64,000 bases of DNA from Gracilaria gracilis. Lineage: Eukaryota; Rhodophyta; Florideophyceae; Gracilariales; Gracilariaceae. This document shows, one piece after another, positions 10,554-19,585 of this stretch (position 1 is the stretch's first letter; every line of letters starts with the position of its first letter). Location: assembly GCA_030374805.1 (NCBI GenBank), contig JARGSG010000195.1, positions 310,001 to 374,000 on the forward strand, read 5' to 3'. The notes below the pieces were generated by a model that saw nothing but the letters and a program-made list of their open reading frames with translations, was not told the origin of the DNA and ran no database searches. The position numbers and the translations under genes are program-made.

Positions 10554-11169
10554 CGATAAAGAAGTCCAGGGCACTGGTTGACGATGTGCACTAACGTGAC
10601 TCTCTTCGGATCATGAACCCTTTGCGACAAAACACATCGCTTTGCACAGGAAGAAAGCTTGGAACGCTGGGGAATTCCACTGTACAGGGTAGCGATGACG
10701 TCGTAGTCTTATCCCCATCTGTTGCACCAGCGCGCACTGCATAGGGTGATGAGATGGGTGGGAAACTTGTTTCTGTGCGCTTCTGTGCTTCATAGATTCT
10801 GATGATGAGAGCAATAGAAGTAGTAGGGCAGGGAAGTTATCCACAGAAAATTCGCAAATGGCTCCACCTAGAAGCACCTGGATGTTGTGATAGAGGGGTC
10901 AGAGAAGCCACCATGAAAAGCTTTTCAAGGACAAAGAGCTTTCCAAACAGAGAGCGAGATGCGGAACATAGATGGCGTATTGGCAACCAGATTGGTCCAA
11001 ATAATGTTCACATTTCGTAAGTAATTGTTTTCACCCTTGTAGCGGTACTGTAGCTCCGGAACATTCTCATAAGTGGAACGTGCCGCATGAAGTCCGTGGC
11101 ACGTTCCAAATACCGCGTTCACTTCTTCTCGGGTTGTGCGGTGTCGTTGGCAGCCCTTTTCTTCGTATT
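10554..11169. other. Spacer without recognised genes
   Basis: Short frames only. An open frame reaches upstream of 11170 to 11080 but with no ATG. Nothing repetitive was seen. Confidence 0.45.
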
Positions 11170-11958
11170 ATGACCGTGAATGTGGGATACCGAGAGATTA
11201 ATATTCCATCCGGTGTTAATTTCCCATTGAAGACCTTGTTTGTACCGAAGAACACTGAGTTACTGGCGCTTCGCGACTCGGTATCCTCCGGGAACGGGAA
11301 TGCTGTCCCTAAAAATGTGCATGTTCTCTCGGCTGAGTCACGTAATATCGCAAAACTAGGACCAAACGTTTCTAGTGGGTCTTTGAGAAAGAAATTGTGG
11401 CGGGAGATCGAGAAAAATCGTTGTGCAGAAAACCAACGCCGTCGAAATCGAGACAAGTGCAATAGATCGAAAGAGTCTGCCGAAAGTCGGGCGCTGCGTC
11501 TAATGAAACGACGGGCATGGTATAAAAAGAAGTATTCAGATTCAAGATCTTCATCGCTCACTGCTGACTTTGATGTGTCATGTTCCAGCAATGATGTTAA
11601 GTCTAGTAGTTCTGATTGTTCCTTTCAATCAGGCAAAAATCGAGATCAACACACAGGCTCCGAAGTGAGTGAAGAGTTCCCAAGAACTGCATCCAAAGTT
11701 GGTGCGTTTGTGTCCGATGGCATTTCTTCGGACATAACCACGAGTTCTGTCAACAGTTCCGATGACCCAGACGGAGAAACACGTAGTACCATTGGTGGCA
11801 CTTCCTTTCTGTATGAGATTCACATTGATTCTCAAGTTGTCAAGACACATACGCACTTGTTGACATCAATTTCCAACATCCCACCGTCGAATATTGTGTT
11901 ACTCCGAGTGAATCGTGGTGGAAATGAAGCCGTTAGAGAAAATACTGCTACTGGGTAA
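11170..11958 (+). CDS. Unrecognised Ser/Arg-rich protein of the inserted block
   Basis: From ATG 11170 (MTVNVGYREINIPSGV) the frame gives 262 residues. The middle (about 90-150) is strongly basic with ENQRRRNRDKCNRSKESAES, reminiscent of a bZIP basic region but without a leucine heptad that I can see. The rest is Ser/Asp/Glu-rich. After the TAA at 11956-11958 the same frame stays open in similar acidic composition (PDGPEKPNETDCETELREN) to a TAA at about 12060. The first stop may therefore be a mutation that shortened the protein. It lies downstream of the transposase on the same strand and may be its accessory protein; no function can be assigned. Confidence 0.4.
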   Translation: MTVNVGYREINIPSGVNFPLKTLFVPKNTELLALRDSVSSGNGNAVPKNVHVLSAESRNIAKLGPNVSSGSLRKKLWREIEKNRCAENQRRRNRDKCNRSKESAESRALRLMKRRAWYKKKYSDSRSSSLTADFDVSCSSNDVKSSSSDCSFQSGKNRDQHTGSEVSEEFPRTASKVGAFVSDGISSDITTSSVNSSDDPDGETRSTIGGTSFLYEIHIDSQVVKTHTHLLTSISNIPPSNIVLLRVNRGGNEAVRENTATG

Positions 11959-12400
11959 AGCAAATTTCATGAGACCAGTTCGGTTCAACATAGCCCTGAT
12001 GGCCCAGAGAAACCCAATGAGACGGATTGTGAAACTGAATTGCGTGAGAATGGTGCGAATTAAATCAGTCCCAATGCCCCCTCCACCTGAAGATTGTGAG
12101 TACGTGAGATGTCATCGATGGCACTTGCAGTTCCTTTGGAGGAGGATACGAAGCGATGCTATGAGAGATGATTTGTATGAGGCATATAATGATTACGTCA
12201 ACGAAACGATTCATATTCGAACGCGAAGTGGTGCCAAATAGGTGCCGGTTTGAGCCCTACAGAAAGCTACAAACTCTATTGCAAAGAGGTTGGAGGTTGT
12301 TGATGAACGAGCGCTTTGGATACTATCCGAAGGCCTCATCAGCGCACGAAAGCGATAGGCTAACCAGGTCAGGTCGGACAGTTCGCGCGTCATACTGGAG

Positions 12401-12813
12401 GTGGTGATGGTGCTATGTTTGAAAACAGAAGGTAGCGAAGCAGCGAGGAATGCGGGTTGGGCGGAGGGCGTGCGTAATGTACAAGATGTCATGTTGCAAG
12501 GCCTGGAGGATCTGTCCTTTGGCAATGAAGAAGCGAATTGCAGCGTGCTGATCGAGGGTATGTTGTAGATTGTGTGGCAGGAGGACATTTGTGCGGTAAC
12601 CAACGCGCTAGCCGTCATGCGCTGAGCTCTAGTATTTTGCAGCTGTTCTCACAAATGTTTGAAAGCGATGAAACGCCCGATGCTTTGAACGCCTCGCAGA
12701 CTGCGAGTGTTCTCCGGGTGATGGGGAAGATGATGGTTGGCATACACACACATGCTGCGACAGCGAACAAGAATTTGGTGAAGAAGGGTGAGCAGAGCAG
12801 TGAACCGCTGTGA
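12401..12813 (+). pseudogene. Coding-like fragment, helical, in two frames
   Basis: From ATG 12406-ish the plus strand reads KTEGSEAARNAGWAEGV.., MLQGLEDLSFGNEEANCSVL in one frame, stops near 12568, and a second frame carries ILQLFSQMFESDETPDALNA, SVLRVMGKMMVGIHTHAATA to a stop at 12813. Both look like amphipathic helices of an alpha-solenoid type protein, and an intron or frameshift between them would join them. I could not identify the parent gene. It may be a piece of a host gene carried by the inserted block. Confidence 0.3.
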
Positions 12814-12839
12814 ATACCAGCGCCGCGATGTACAGCCCG

Positions 12840-13860
12840 TTAGCTTCGTAAACCGACTGGAGGTGCGTTTTGTACGTCCGTTTTCACAACGTCTTTTCAC
12901 ATCAATTTCTCTTTGTTCATCTGTGAAAGCCCTCGAACACAAACCGCAAGCTTCGTGGGTGTACGTGCGTCTCTTCGTGGGACTCCTCTCTTCGGCGGAC
13001 GCCCTAGAGCGAGGCTCTTTAATAGTTTCTCTGGAACCCTTAGAGCCCATGAGGCCACTTCTTTCCGCCAAAAAGCCCTTACCGAAACCTATCAACCGGC
13101 AGCTTCGTATTCAAAGAACCAACAGCTTGGCCAAATATAGCAGTACCATTCCTTTCTGCACGACCGATAAGTCGTGTCCGCTGCTCACCTTGCTTTTAAC
13201 ACTATGTGAAGCTCCGTCCACCACCACACCTGGCGAGTCTTTCTCTTCTGACGTCTCCAGCGCTCTTTCATGCGAAAGATCGTGATCACCACATTTGTTT
13301 TCTATTGACTGGACAACTGCCAGTATGTCGGCACTCAAGACACGCCCATCACTGTGTTCTATTTGATTATGATGAGAATCTGGTTGGCTTTCGACACTCA
13401 CAGCAGTTGTGACCTCGAGCTCGCCGCCGTCTGCTGCTAGTGTACTATTCTTACCAAAACAGTCCATTGGGAAGGACAGTTTCCTTGGAAAACCTCTGAC
13501 TTTCCTGTTGATAAACTTCATCCGAATGAAATTAATCTGACGAGGATGACGGAGCTCCGCGTCCTTTAACATGTTCTGTTGTGGTTCCGCGTTTTCCTCC
13601 TCCGCGGTCTTCGTTTCATTAGACACACGCTCGCACCCACGCCCATACAGATCCTATTCGATATAGTTTCTCAATTCTTCATTCACCTGGAACTCTTTGA
13701 TGGCTCTACGATTATCTTTCGTTTCTGGTTTGCCCTCCAGCATACTGACACACCCCTTTTCCATTTCGTTCACAATGAACCATGTTGTTCATTTCTTCTT
13801 TTGATTGAGAACCTCAAAGAATGCTGTTTCACACCAGATGCTTCCTTCAGCTACACACGC
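12840..13860 (-). pseudogene. Degenerate copy of the gene at 16598-17776
   Basis: The minus strand from about 13860 downwards resembles the intact paralogue 3.8 kb to the right. Matching pairs include KEFQVNEELRNYIE versus NDYRKNVKHGDYID, RGFPRKLSFPMDCF versus QGFLKKLSFPMDCF, and VKSKVSSGHDLSVVQKG versus VKSKVGSGEDLSVVEKG. This copy has an in-frame TAG in the N-terminal part (before DLYGRG), a TAG after AKLLVL, and different C-terminal sequence (to about 12840). It is therefore a decayed duplicate. The function of the family is unknown. Confidence 0.62.
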
Positions 13861-14155
13861 TCCAGATGTTGGAGATGTAACAAGGGAGTCTGGCCGTAGG
13901 AACCTTGGAGTAGCGTTTCCGTCTCATGGAAATCCCTTTTATGCCGAACTGTGCACCCCAGCGAATTGTTTTCGTGTTCCAAGCAAGTGCACTCTTCCGC
14001 TTGTCGGAGATGAAGCATCTATTACTTCAATGGAAAGCATCCACGACAGAGGGGTACCAGCAACTTGCTGGTTGAACCATGTAGTACCTGCCTGAACCTC
14101 TGAGGTTCTCTTACACCTCTTCCCTGCATCTCCTTCCCATTTGAGTCATTGTTTG
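12840..14155 (+). repeat. Segmental duplication, copy 1 (copy 2 at about 16600-18145)
   Basis: Similarity to 16600-18145 covers the minus-strand gene and about 300 bases upstream of it. Landmarks upstream are the pair at 13840/17820 (CAGA.GCTTCCTTCA.CTACA) and TCCCTTTTATGCCGAACTG versus CCCCTTTTATACCGAACTG. The copies are in the same orientation and well diverged. Confidence 0.6.
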
Positions 14156-14228
14156 AACTCTCTGAAAATATTTTCTCTGCATCCAGTGATTATCAGCGTC
14201 GAAGGGTGCTCCCAATACTATGTGCTTT

Positions 14229-15209
14229 TCAGCCATGCAAGATGGTGATCATATGTGCGCTTTTGCTCTCCTCTGTGTATCCCCAGCGCCTGAAAACGGC
14301 CATCTCTTCCATTTTGTCAAGCTTCTTCAAACGTTCCACTTGAGCCTTTTGTTCTTTGTTGAGCTCCTTCTGGCTCCCCTCCGCCTGTGCAGGTTTGTCA
14401 GACACCGACAGAGCTCGCGACACTAAATCAGACTTCTCGACGCAATCGGATATAGAACCACCTCTTTGGAGCACAAATTCCTTGAGTTGCTTCGTACCCA
14501 TATTCTTCACATCAACCGCTGGAAAAGAAGCCTTTTTCGGTGGAGCTTTGATATGAAACCCAGTGCTGACATTACCCGCAGCCTTGGCAGCACGGGATCG
14601 CTCAAGCAATGTCTTCTCCTTCGCACCGCTGAGCTTTGCACCCTGAGCGACGTAAATGATGCCATCATACACAAGATGCCCACGAAACGGCAGTGCAGTG
14701 AAACAAGTAGCGACCGGAAGCTCAATGTTTTGTCGACGTAGAGCAGTAGCCGGCGATACCTTCATGCCCAACAAGCGATAGAACTTGGTCATGGTATGAT
14801 CAGCAACCAAGGAACCATCGTCACCTTCCTCAATGACATACAGGGCGTCACTCACGGACGAGCTGAGAAGCATAGTGTCCCACGAAGCGCACTGCTCTCG
14901 AAACGGCTGGCGCAGGTAGCACGTCAACTGCTGCCCGGCAATCTCGAACACAGACGTACCGGACGGCGCGCCGTGCCAGTAGCTGTACATACACGCGGAC
15001 AGATGTAGCAACTTGAGCTGGCCGTCCTGGCTGCCGTATGCGTGGTGGATGTTCGACGCGGTTACTTGTGGGTACGACTGCGATATGGAGTTGGCGGCCA
15101 ATCGGGCACTCTGCAACATGGCGGAGAAATGCATGCCGTCCAGCTTGGGGAGACAGGCGTTGCGCGGCTTTTCGGACAGCTGCGACGGCGGGTTTAACGA
15201 TTGCGACAT
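14229..15209 (-). CDS. Protein with a C-terminal SAP-like helix pair
   Basis: A continuous 326-residue frame starts with ATG at 15209 (MSQSLNPPSQLSEKPRN). The first 200 residues look globular (HGAPSGTSVFEIAGQQLTCY, PFRGHLVYDGIIYVAQGAKL). Around residues 240-272 the stretch KQLKEFVLQRGGSISDCVEK followed by SDLVSRAL fits the SAP / MANF-C type fold (LK.FL...G......EKxDLV.R). The C terminus is a charged helix (KEQKAQVERLKKLDKMEEM). I do not recognise the N-terminal domain. It lies between the two copies of a duplicated gene. It looks like an ordinary host gene rather than an element gene, so either the block captured it or the block is host DNA. Confidence 0.55.
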   Translation of the reverse strand: MSQSLNPPSQLSEKPRNACLPKLDGMHFSAMLQSARLAANSISQSYPQVTASNIHHAYGSQDGQLKLLHLSACMYSYWHGAPSGTSVFEIAGQQLTCYLRQPFREQCASWDTMLLSSSVSDALYVIEEGDDGSLVADHTMTKFYRLLGMKVSPATALRRQNIELPVATCFTALPFRGHLVYDGIIYVAQGAKLSGAKEKTLLERSRAAKAAGNVSTGFHIKAPPKKASFPAVDVKNMGTKQLKEFVLQRGGSISDCVEKSDLVSRALSVSDKPAQAEGSQKELNKEQKAQVERLKKLDKMEEMAVFRRWGYTEESKSAHMITILHG

Positions 15210-15693
15210 GATAAGGTGCTAGCGCGAGTAGAAGAAGGTAGATCTAAGCTTGTCGATGTTGCAAAGGCGAGGCAGAATGGTCATCGGCGAGCTGGTCTGG
15301 CTGAGAGAAGTTGTGGGCTGGTGGCTACAGCAGAAAGCCGCCGCTGGGGCATGGGGTTAGCTGGATGCACTTGTATCTGGGCGCAGAGACGGCTCTGCGA
15401 CGCAGAGTCTGCCTGCGACGGTTCCGGTGAGCGCGAATTTCCGATTTGGTGGGAATTTCCCAGTGGGAAGCAAATTGTGCACGCTGCGCTTTTGTGCCAC
15501 GCGCCTTCCTAAAATCGGCACCATTACCGGGCCAGATTTGGCAGATTTGCGTTTAACGTGCGTGGAAAACGTGGTCGAACCTTGAGAGGCGTGGCCCACG
15601 ACTTGATCCTTTTAATGATTACAGTACGGGCTTTGACGCGCTCGGACTCTGAAGAGAATCAAATGGGGGTTGTCTAACCTTACAGGCAAAGAG

Positions 15694-15712
15694 GAATGAC
15701 AAGTTGTCATTC
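15694..15712. repeat. Short perfect palindrome
   Basis: GAATGACAA-G-TTGTCATTC has 9-base arms around one base. It is nested inside a wider inverted pair, GGGTTGT (about 15666) and ACAACCC (about 15713), so a larger hairpin can form. Confidence 0.6.
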
Positions 15713-15917
15713 ACAACCCCTCAAGGGCTTACAGTAGCTGCCCAAGGCTTGCCGGGGCTGCTCTGTCGGCAACCGCACAGTTGCAAGCTGGCATGACACG
15801 TGCATGATCCATCGCCGAAATGCGGCATTGACAATCTCTCTAGATCTACGAAGGTACGTCGAGCTAGATCGCGTTTTAGACTGTGGGAATGCCCGTCGTG
15901 GCTCACGCGCCTACTTG

Positions 15918-15952
15918 GAGTATCTAGGCTATCTTAGATAGCCTGGATACTC
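15918..15952. repeat. 35-base near-perfect palindrome
   Basis: The left arm GAGTATCTAGGCTATCT, one central T, and the right arm AGATAGCCTGGATACTC match at 16 of 17 positions. It could be a protein-binding palindrome, a cruciform, or a fused pair of element ends. Confidence 0.65.
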
Positions 15953-16597
15953 CGATTGTTTGAAACATTTCGTGCTCTTTTAATTCTACAACATACAAAC
16001 CCAAACACAATCCCAAGAACAGTATACTACACCCTACATCATCATGCAAGATTCCACGAGATGCGAGAAGGGAAAGGACGCCTCCACGAAACTTTCACTA
16101 GAGCTGGAACAAGACTCGTCATATTCATGTTGAGTCACACCGACATTTTCCTCTTCCGCTAGCCCCAAAGTTTCCCTCGGATCTACGACGTCAACCACAT
16201 CCTCAATGATACTGCCTTCGGGGACGTCATCGTCATCCCTCAGAACCACTTGCACGCCCACATCATTGGTGCTCAAATCCCCATTTTCACTCCGTACCCC
16301 CCTCACCTAAGCGAGATTCGAACAACGACGCTATTCTTGCTACTCTCCCAGACATATGTTCAGAAACCTCATGCAACCAGCCCAGAGCCGTTTGCCCGCA
16401 CACACCGATGGCAGGCGCTGACTGGGCTCTAATCATTCCCGGCACCACCTTCACTCTCTGGTTCGACAACCGTGAAGCTGGTGTCGTCAATTCCGCTAAC
16501 GGGGATACTCTGGGAATGACAATCTCACTGGGCACAGCAGGTGAGCACTGTTCCGAGAGTGCGCCCTACTCCTTCACGACTTCCAATGAAATATGGG

Positions 16598-17776
16598 TCA
16601 CTTGTTCACGTCATAAGTTGTGGTCTTCTTCTCTACATGTGCTTCCATGTCTTGAGATTCCTTCGCGCTTCCGATCGATCCTTGGCCATTTTGCAAGCTT
16701 TCGTCTGAAGACTTAAGTACCACAACTACTTCGCCCAGTCCGCAAGTGTTGTTCTCAAATATGCTTCTTATTTCCCCAACATCCCTGACTTCATCGTCAT
16801 CTGAAGGTGCATGTTGTACTTCTGCACCCATGGAACCACTCTCGTCCACCATATCTACTTTTTGCACAGCGGCACACCCACTTGACCCCATTCCGGAAGC
16901 GTCTTGGGTATGCATGCACCCTTTCTTGGACCATGATTCTTCTCCCATCTTAGCAACAGAGCGGCGCTCCTCAAGCTTATCTCCGCCGCTCTCCCGGTCT
17001 GCCAGGCCACCTTGGTGCCCATGAATGTCTCTTTCTGTAGATTCTTCATTTTGGCTGGCTTTTGAACTGGCTTCCTTGAAAAAGAAGCTGCCTGTTGATC
17101 GCAGCTTCGCCAGAGTTCGAATAACGACCCCTTTCTCCACAACCGACAGATCCTCCCCACTACCGACTTTGCTCTTAACTCGGTGTGGGGTTCCGTCCAC
17201 CGCCGTACAAGATGACTGCATCTCTTCGGGGCCCGCCACCGCTTGGACCTGCCCAACATTCTGCTCGTCTTTTTGGCCATCTGCTGACGAGCCGATCGCG
17301 ACTATGTCGGGACTCACAACACATCCCCCATCGCTTTGTTCTCGATGGTTCTCAAGAGAAACTGCTGAAGTGTCGACATTCACAGTACTTGCGGTTTCCA
17401 CCTCACTACTGTCTGCTTCCCGTGTGCAGTGGTTACAGAAACAGTCCATCGGGAAAGACAGTTTCTTCAGAAAGCCTTGAATTCTCTTCCCGATGAGCCT
17501 CATCCGCAACAAACCAAATTTTGTAGGATGACGGACGTTTGCATGCTTCCTTACGTTCTCCTGCTGCCCGGAACCCTCATTGTCACTGGTCCTCATTCCA
17601 TTCAACACGCCATTCTCACCACGTCTATAAAGATTACAATCGATGTAATCCCCATGCTTCACGTTCTTCCTGTAATCGTTGAGAGCCCTCAATTTCTCCA
17701 ACTCCTCCGCTTGGCTTTCCGCCACAATTATACGACCGAAGCCACCTGGTGGTGGCGAATGAACCATATTCTCCAT
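16598..17776 (-). CDS. Unrecognised acidic protein, intact member of the duplicated pair
   Basis: From ATG 17776 (MENMVHSPPPGGFGRIIVAE) the frame gives about 392 residues. The open frame begins slightly upstream (17818) but without ATG. The conserved part shared with the decayed copy is the N-terminal 170 residues, including GFLKKLSFPMDCF and a VKSKVGSGEDLSVVEKGVV block. The C-terminal half is Ser/Glu/Asp-rich and probably disordered. No signal peptide or membrane segment is visible. Function unknown. Confidence 0.5.
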   Translation of the reverse strand: MENMVHSPPPGGFGRIIVAESQAEELEKLRALNDYRKNVKHGDYIDCNLYRRGENGVLNGMRTSDNEGSGQQENVRKHANVRHPTKFGLLRMRLIGKRIQGFLKKLSFPMDCFCNHCTREADSSEVETASTVNVDTSAVSLENHREQSDGGCVVSPDIVAIGSSADGQKDEQNVGQVQAVAGPEEMQSSCTAVDGTPHRVKSKVGSGEDLSVVEKGVVIRTLAKLRSTGSFFFKEASSKASQNEESTERDIHGHQGGLADRESGGDKLEERRSVAKMGEESWSKKGCMHTQDASGMGSSGCAAVQKVDMVDESGSMGAEVQHAPSDDDEVRDVGEIRSIFENNTCGLGEVVVVLKSSDESLQNGQGSIGSAKESQDMEAHVEKKTTTYDVNK

Positions 17777-18145
17777 TTCTTTTGTTGTTTGGGAACTCCA
17801 AAAACTATTGTTACACACCAGAAGCTTCCTTCAACTACACTCGTTCCAGAAGTTTGGAGTATCTGTATTGCAAAGAAGTCTGGCGGCCAGAACTTTCGAC
17901 CAGCGTTCCCGTCCCATGAACTCCCCTTTTATACCGAACTGCGCACCACAGCGAAACGTGTTCGTGTTTCGTTGAAGTGCGCTCTCCTGCGTATGTTACA
18001 TCAAGCACCTGTTTTGCCAAATAGAAGACATCCACGAAACAATGGAACCAGCAACCACGTAATACTCATCTAAACTCCTGCGGTTCTCTTACAACTCTGC
18101 CCGGCATCCTCTCCCCCCCCTGAGCCTCCCACTTTTGACTCATTG
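16600..18145 (+). repeat. Segmental duplication, copy 2 (copy 1 at about 12840-14155)
   Basis: Counterpart of the repeat at 12840-14155. Similarity fades about 20 bases beyond the TTTTGACTCATTGATT / TTTGAGTCATTGTTT pair (near 18135 and 14137). Confidence 0.6.
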
Positions 18146-19541
18146 ATTAGGCTTCTGAGGTAGCGTTGGTACACTTTTAGGCATTGCGTGAAAATCAAAG
18201 TGCATGCACAATACCATACGTTTTCGGTCTATAACTTCTCCAACGTTCCCCCTAGTGAAGCAAAGTGTGCAAGCGTAACGTGTGGCTGGACTCTTCTCTC
18301 ACGAAATTCCTACTCTCCAATTCACACACACACAAGCGCCGTGTTTGTATCTTTTCTCCATTAAGGTCTACGAAAACAAATCATGTTTGCAATCTCCAGT
18401 CGCATCCGTAACTAACACTTGACCGACCCAACTCAAGATGGAATTCAGAAACTTTCATAGGGCATTACCTAATCGGAAAGCAACCTGAGGTTGTCTCCAT
18501 ACAGGCTCTTGACTCATGCTCTCCTTCTGCACTAGCTGAACGTGGTATGCTACCGAGTCCGTGAGGACCAGAAGGCCAGAGGCAGGGGTAGTATGGCTTG
18601 CTTACGAAGTTCAGAAGTCGCTCGCCCTTGTTGCTCTTCATACGTATCCATGTTTTGCATGATCATCACAGTATTTGACTTATTCTCTTCGTCACCTCGA
18701 TTCGGATTGAAACCCGGAAGAGCTACAGCGCGTGCAAAAGAAAACGAGGAGACTGTGGTTGTTATTCTGTCGGGGCGAAGACGGAATTGTAAAACGATCG
18801 CCAAATGTGAGAGATCTTTGGCTTCGCGATTGTGAAGTTAAAGAATTTATGCTCTCAGAGACGATCCTATTGACGTAAACAAAGGGTACACAATCCACTT
18901 CGATGGAAAATGGTGGAATCCTCGGTGCCATCTTCAACAGCAAAGGGAACACTTTAAGGGAAGACGCCTTAGGGCATTGAGATGCTCACGGAGCACAATG
19001 ATCTCGAAAGTCATGCCCTAGACGATGTGGCCAATGCTGTACCCTAATCTCACGACGGACGGGCCCACTTAGAGCGGGTACCAGAGAGAGGGTGTACGCG
19101 CCGACCAGTGTGTAAGGATAATCTGACCATCCCGATTGTGGTACGCGATACTTGATGGGGAAGGAATTCGGCGGCAAGTTGCGCACATCGCCACATGGCC
19201 TCGCATGCGTGACGCTCGCCGTTTACAAGCTGCAGACGCTGTATTATACGCTCCACCAGCGAGAGGGGAAGGGCTCAATGAGTCCAAAGCCAAATGTAGC
19301 CAAGAAGAATAGAACTTGAAATACAAATTATTCTTTTGGAGATACATGGCCGATACCGGTACGTGTTAGACTTTATGGCCACGTTTTGTGTGACTTCAGG
19401 ACTATCAGATAATGCGGAACATAATTAGCTTATAATTCGCCTATCTATAATATTTCAGAGACAATGGTGAAAGCTACATGCCTATCACCCGGACAGGTCT
19501 TGTCCACCTATTATTTTTTTTGGAAATAATTACGGCCCAGT
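18146..19541. other. About 1.4 kb with no recognised feature
   Basis: Both strands hold only short frames without motifs. No tandem repeat or RNA gene was recognised. This is the right end of the inserted block before the protease of the Ty3 element resumes. Confidence 0.45.
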
Positions 19542-19585
19542 TTCGTACCAAATTTGCCCAAAAGCACTGTTCACTGGGGTATGCA

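Larger units (their letters stand above)
15210..16597. other. Gene-free spacer with two strong palindromes
   Basis: Upstream region of the 326-residue gene and downstream region of the 16598-17776 gene. It carries perfect or near-perfect inverted repeats at 15694-15712 and 15918-15952 (listed separately). The part 16100-16597 has overlapping short frames on both strands, none convincing. Confidence 0.45.

Noticed and set aside
12788..13285. Plus-strand frame of 165 codons
   Set aside because: Antisense to the duplicated gene copy, whose minus-strand similarity to the paralogue is clear.
16230..16300. HIT-like heptad HLHAHII on the plus strand
   Set aside because: The histidine pattern fits the HIT motif, but no other HIT-family sequence precedes or follows it and the frame is short; probably chance.
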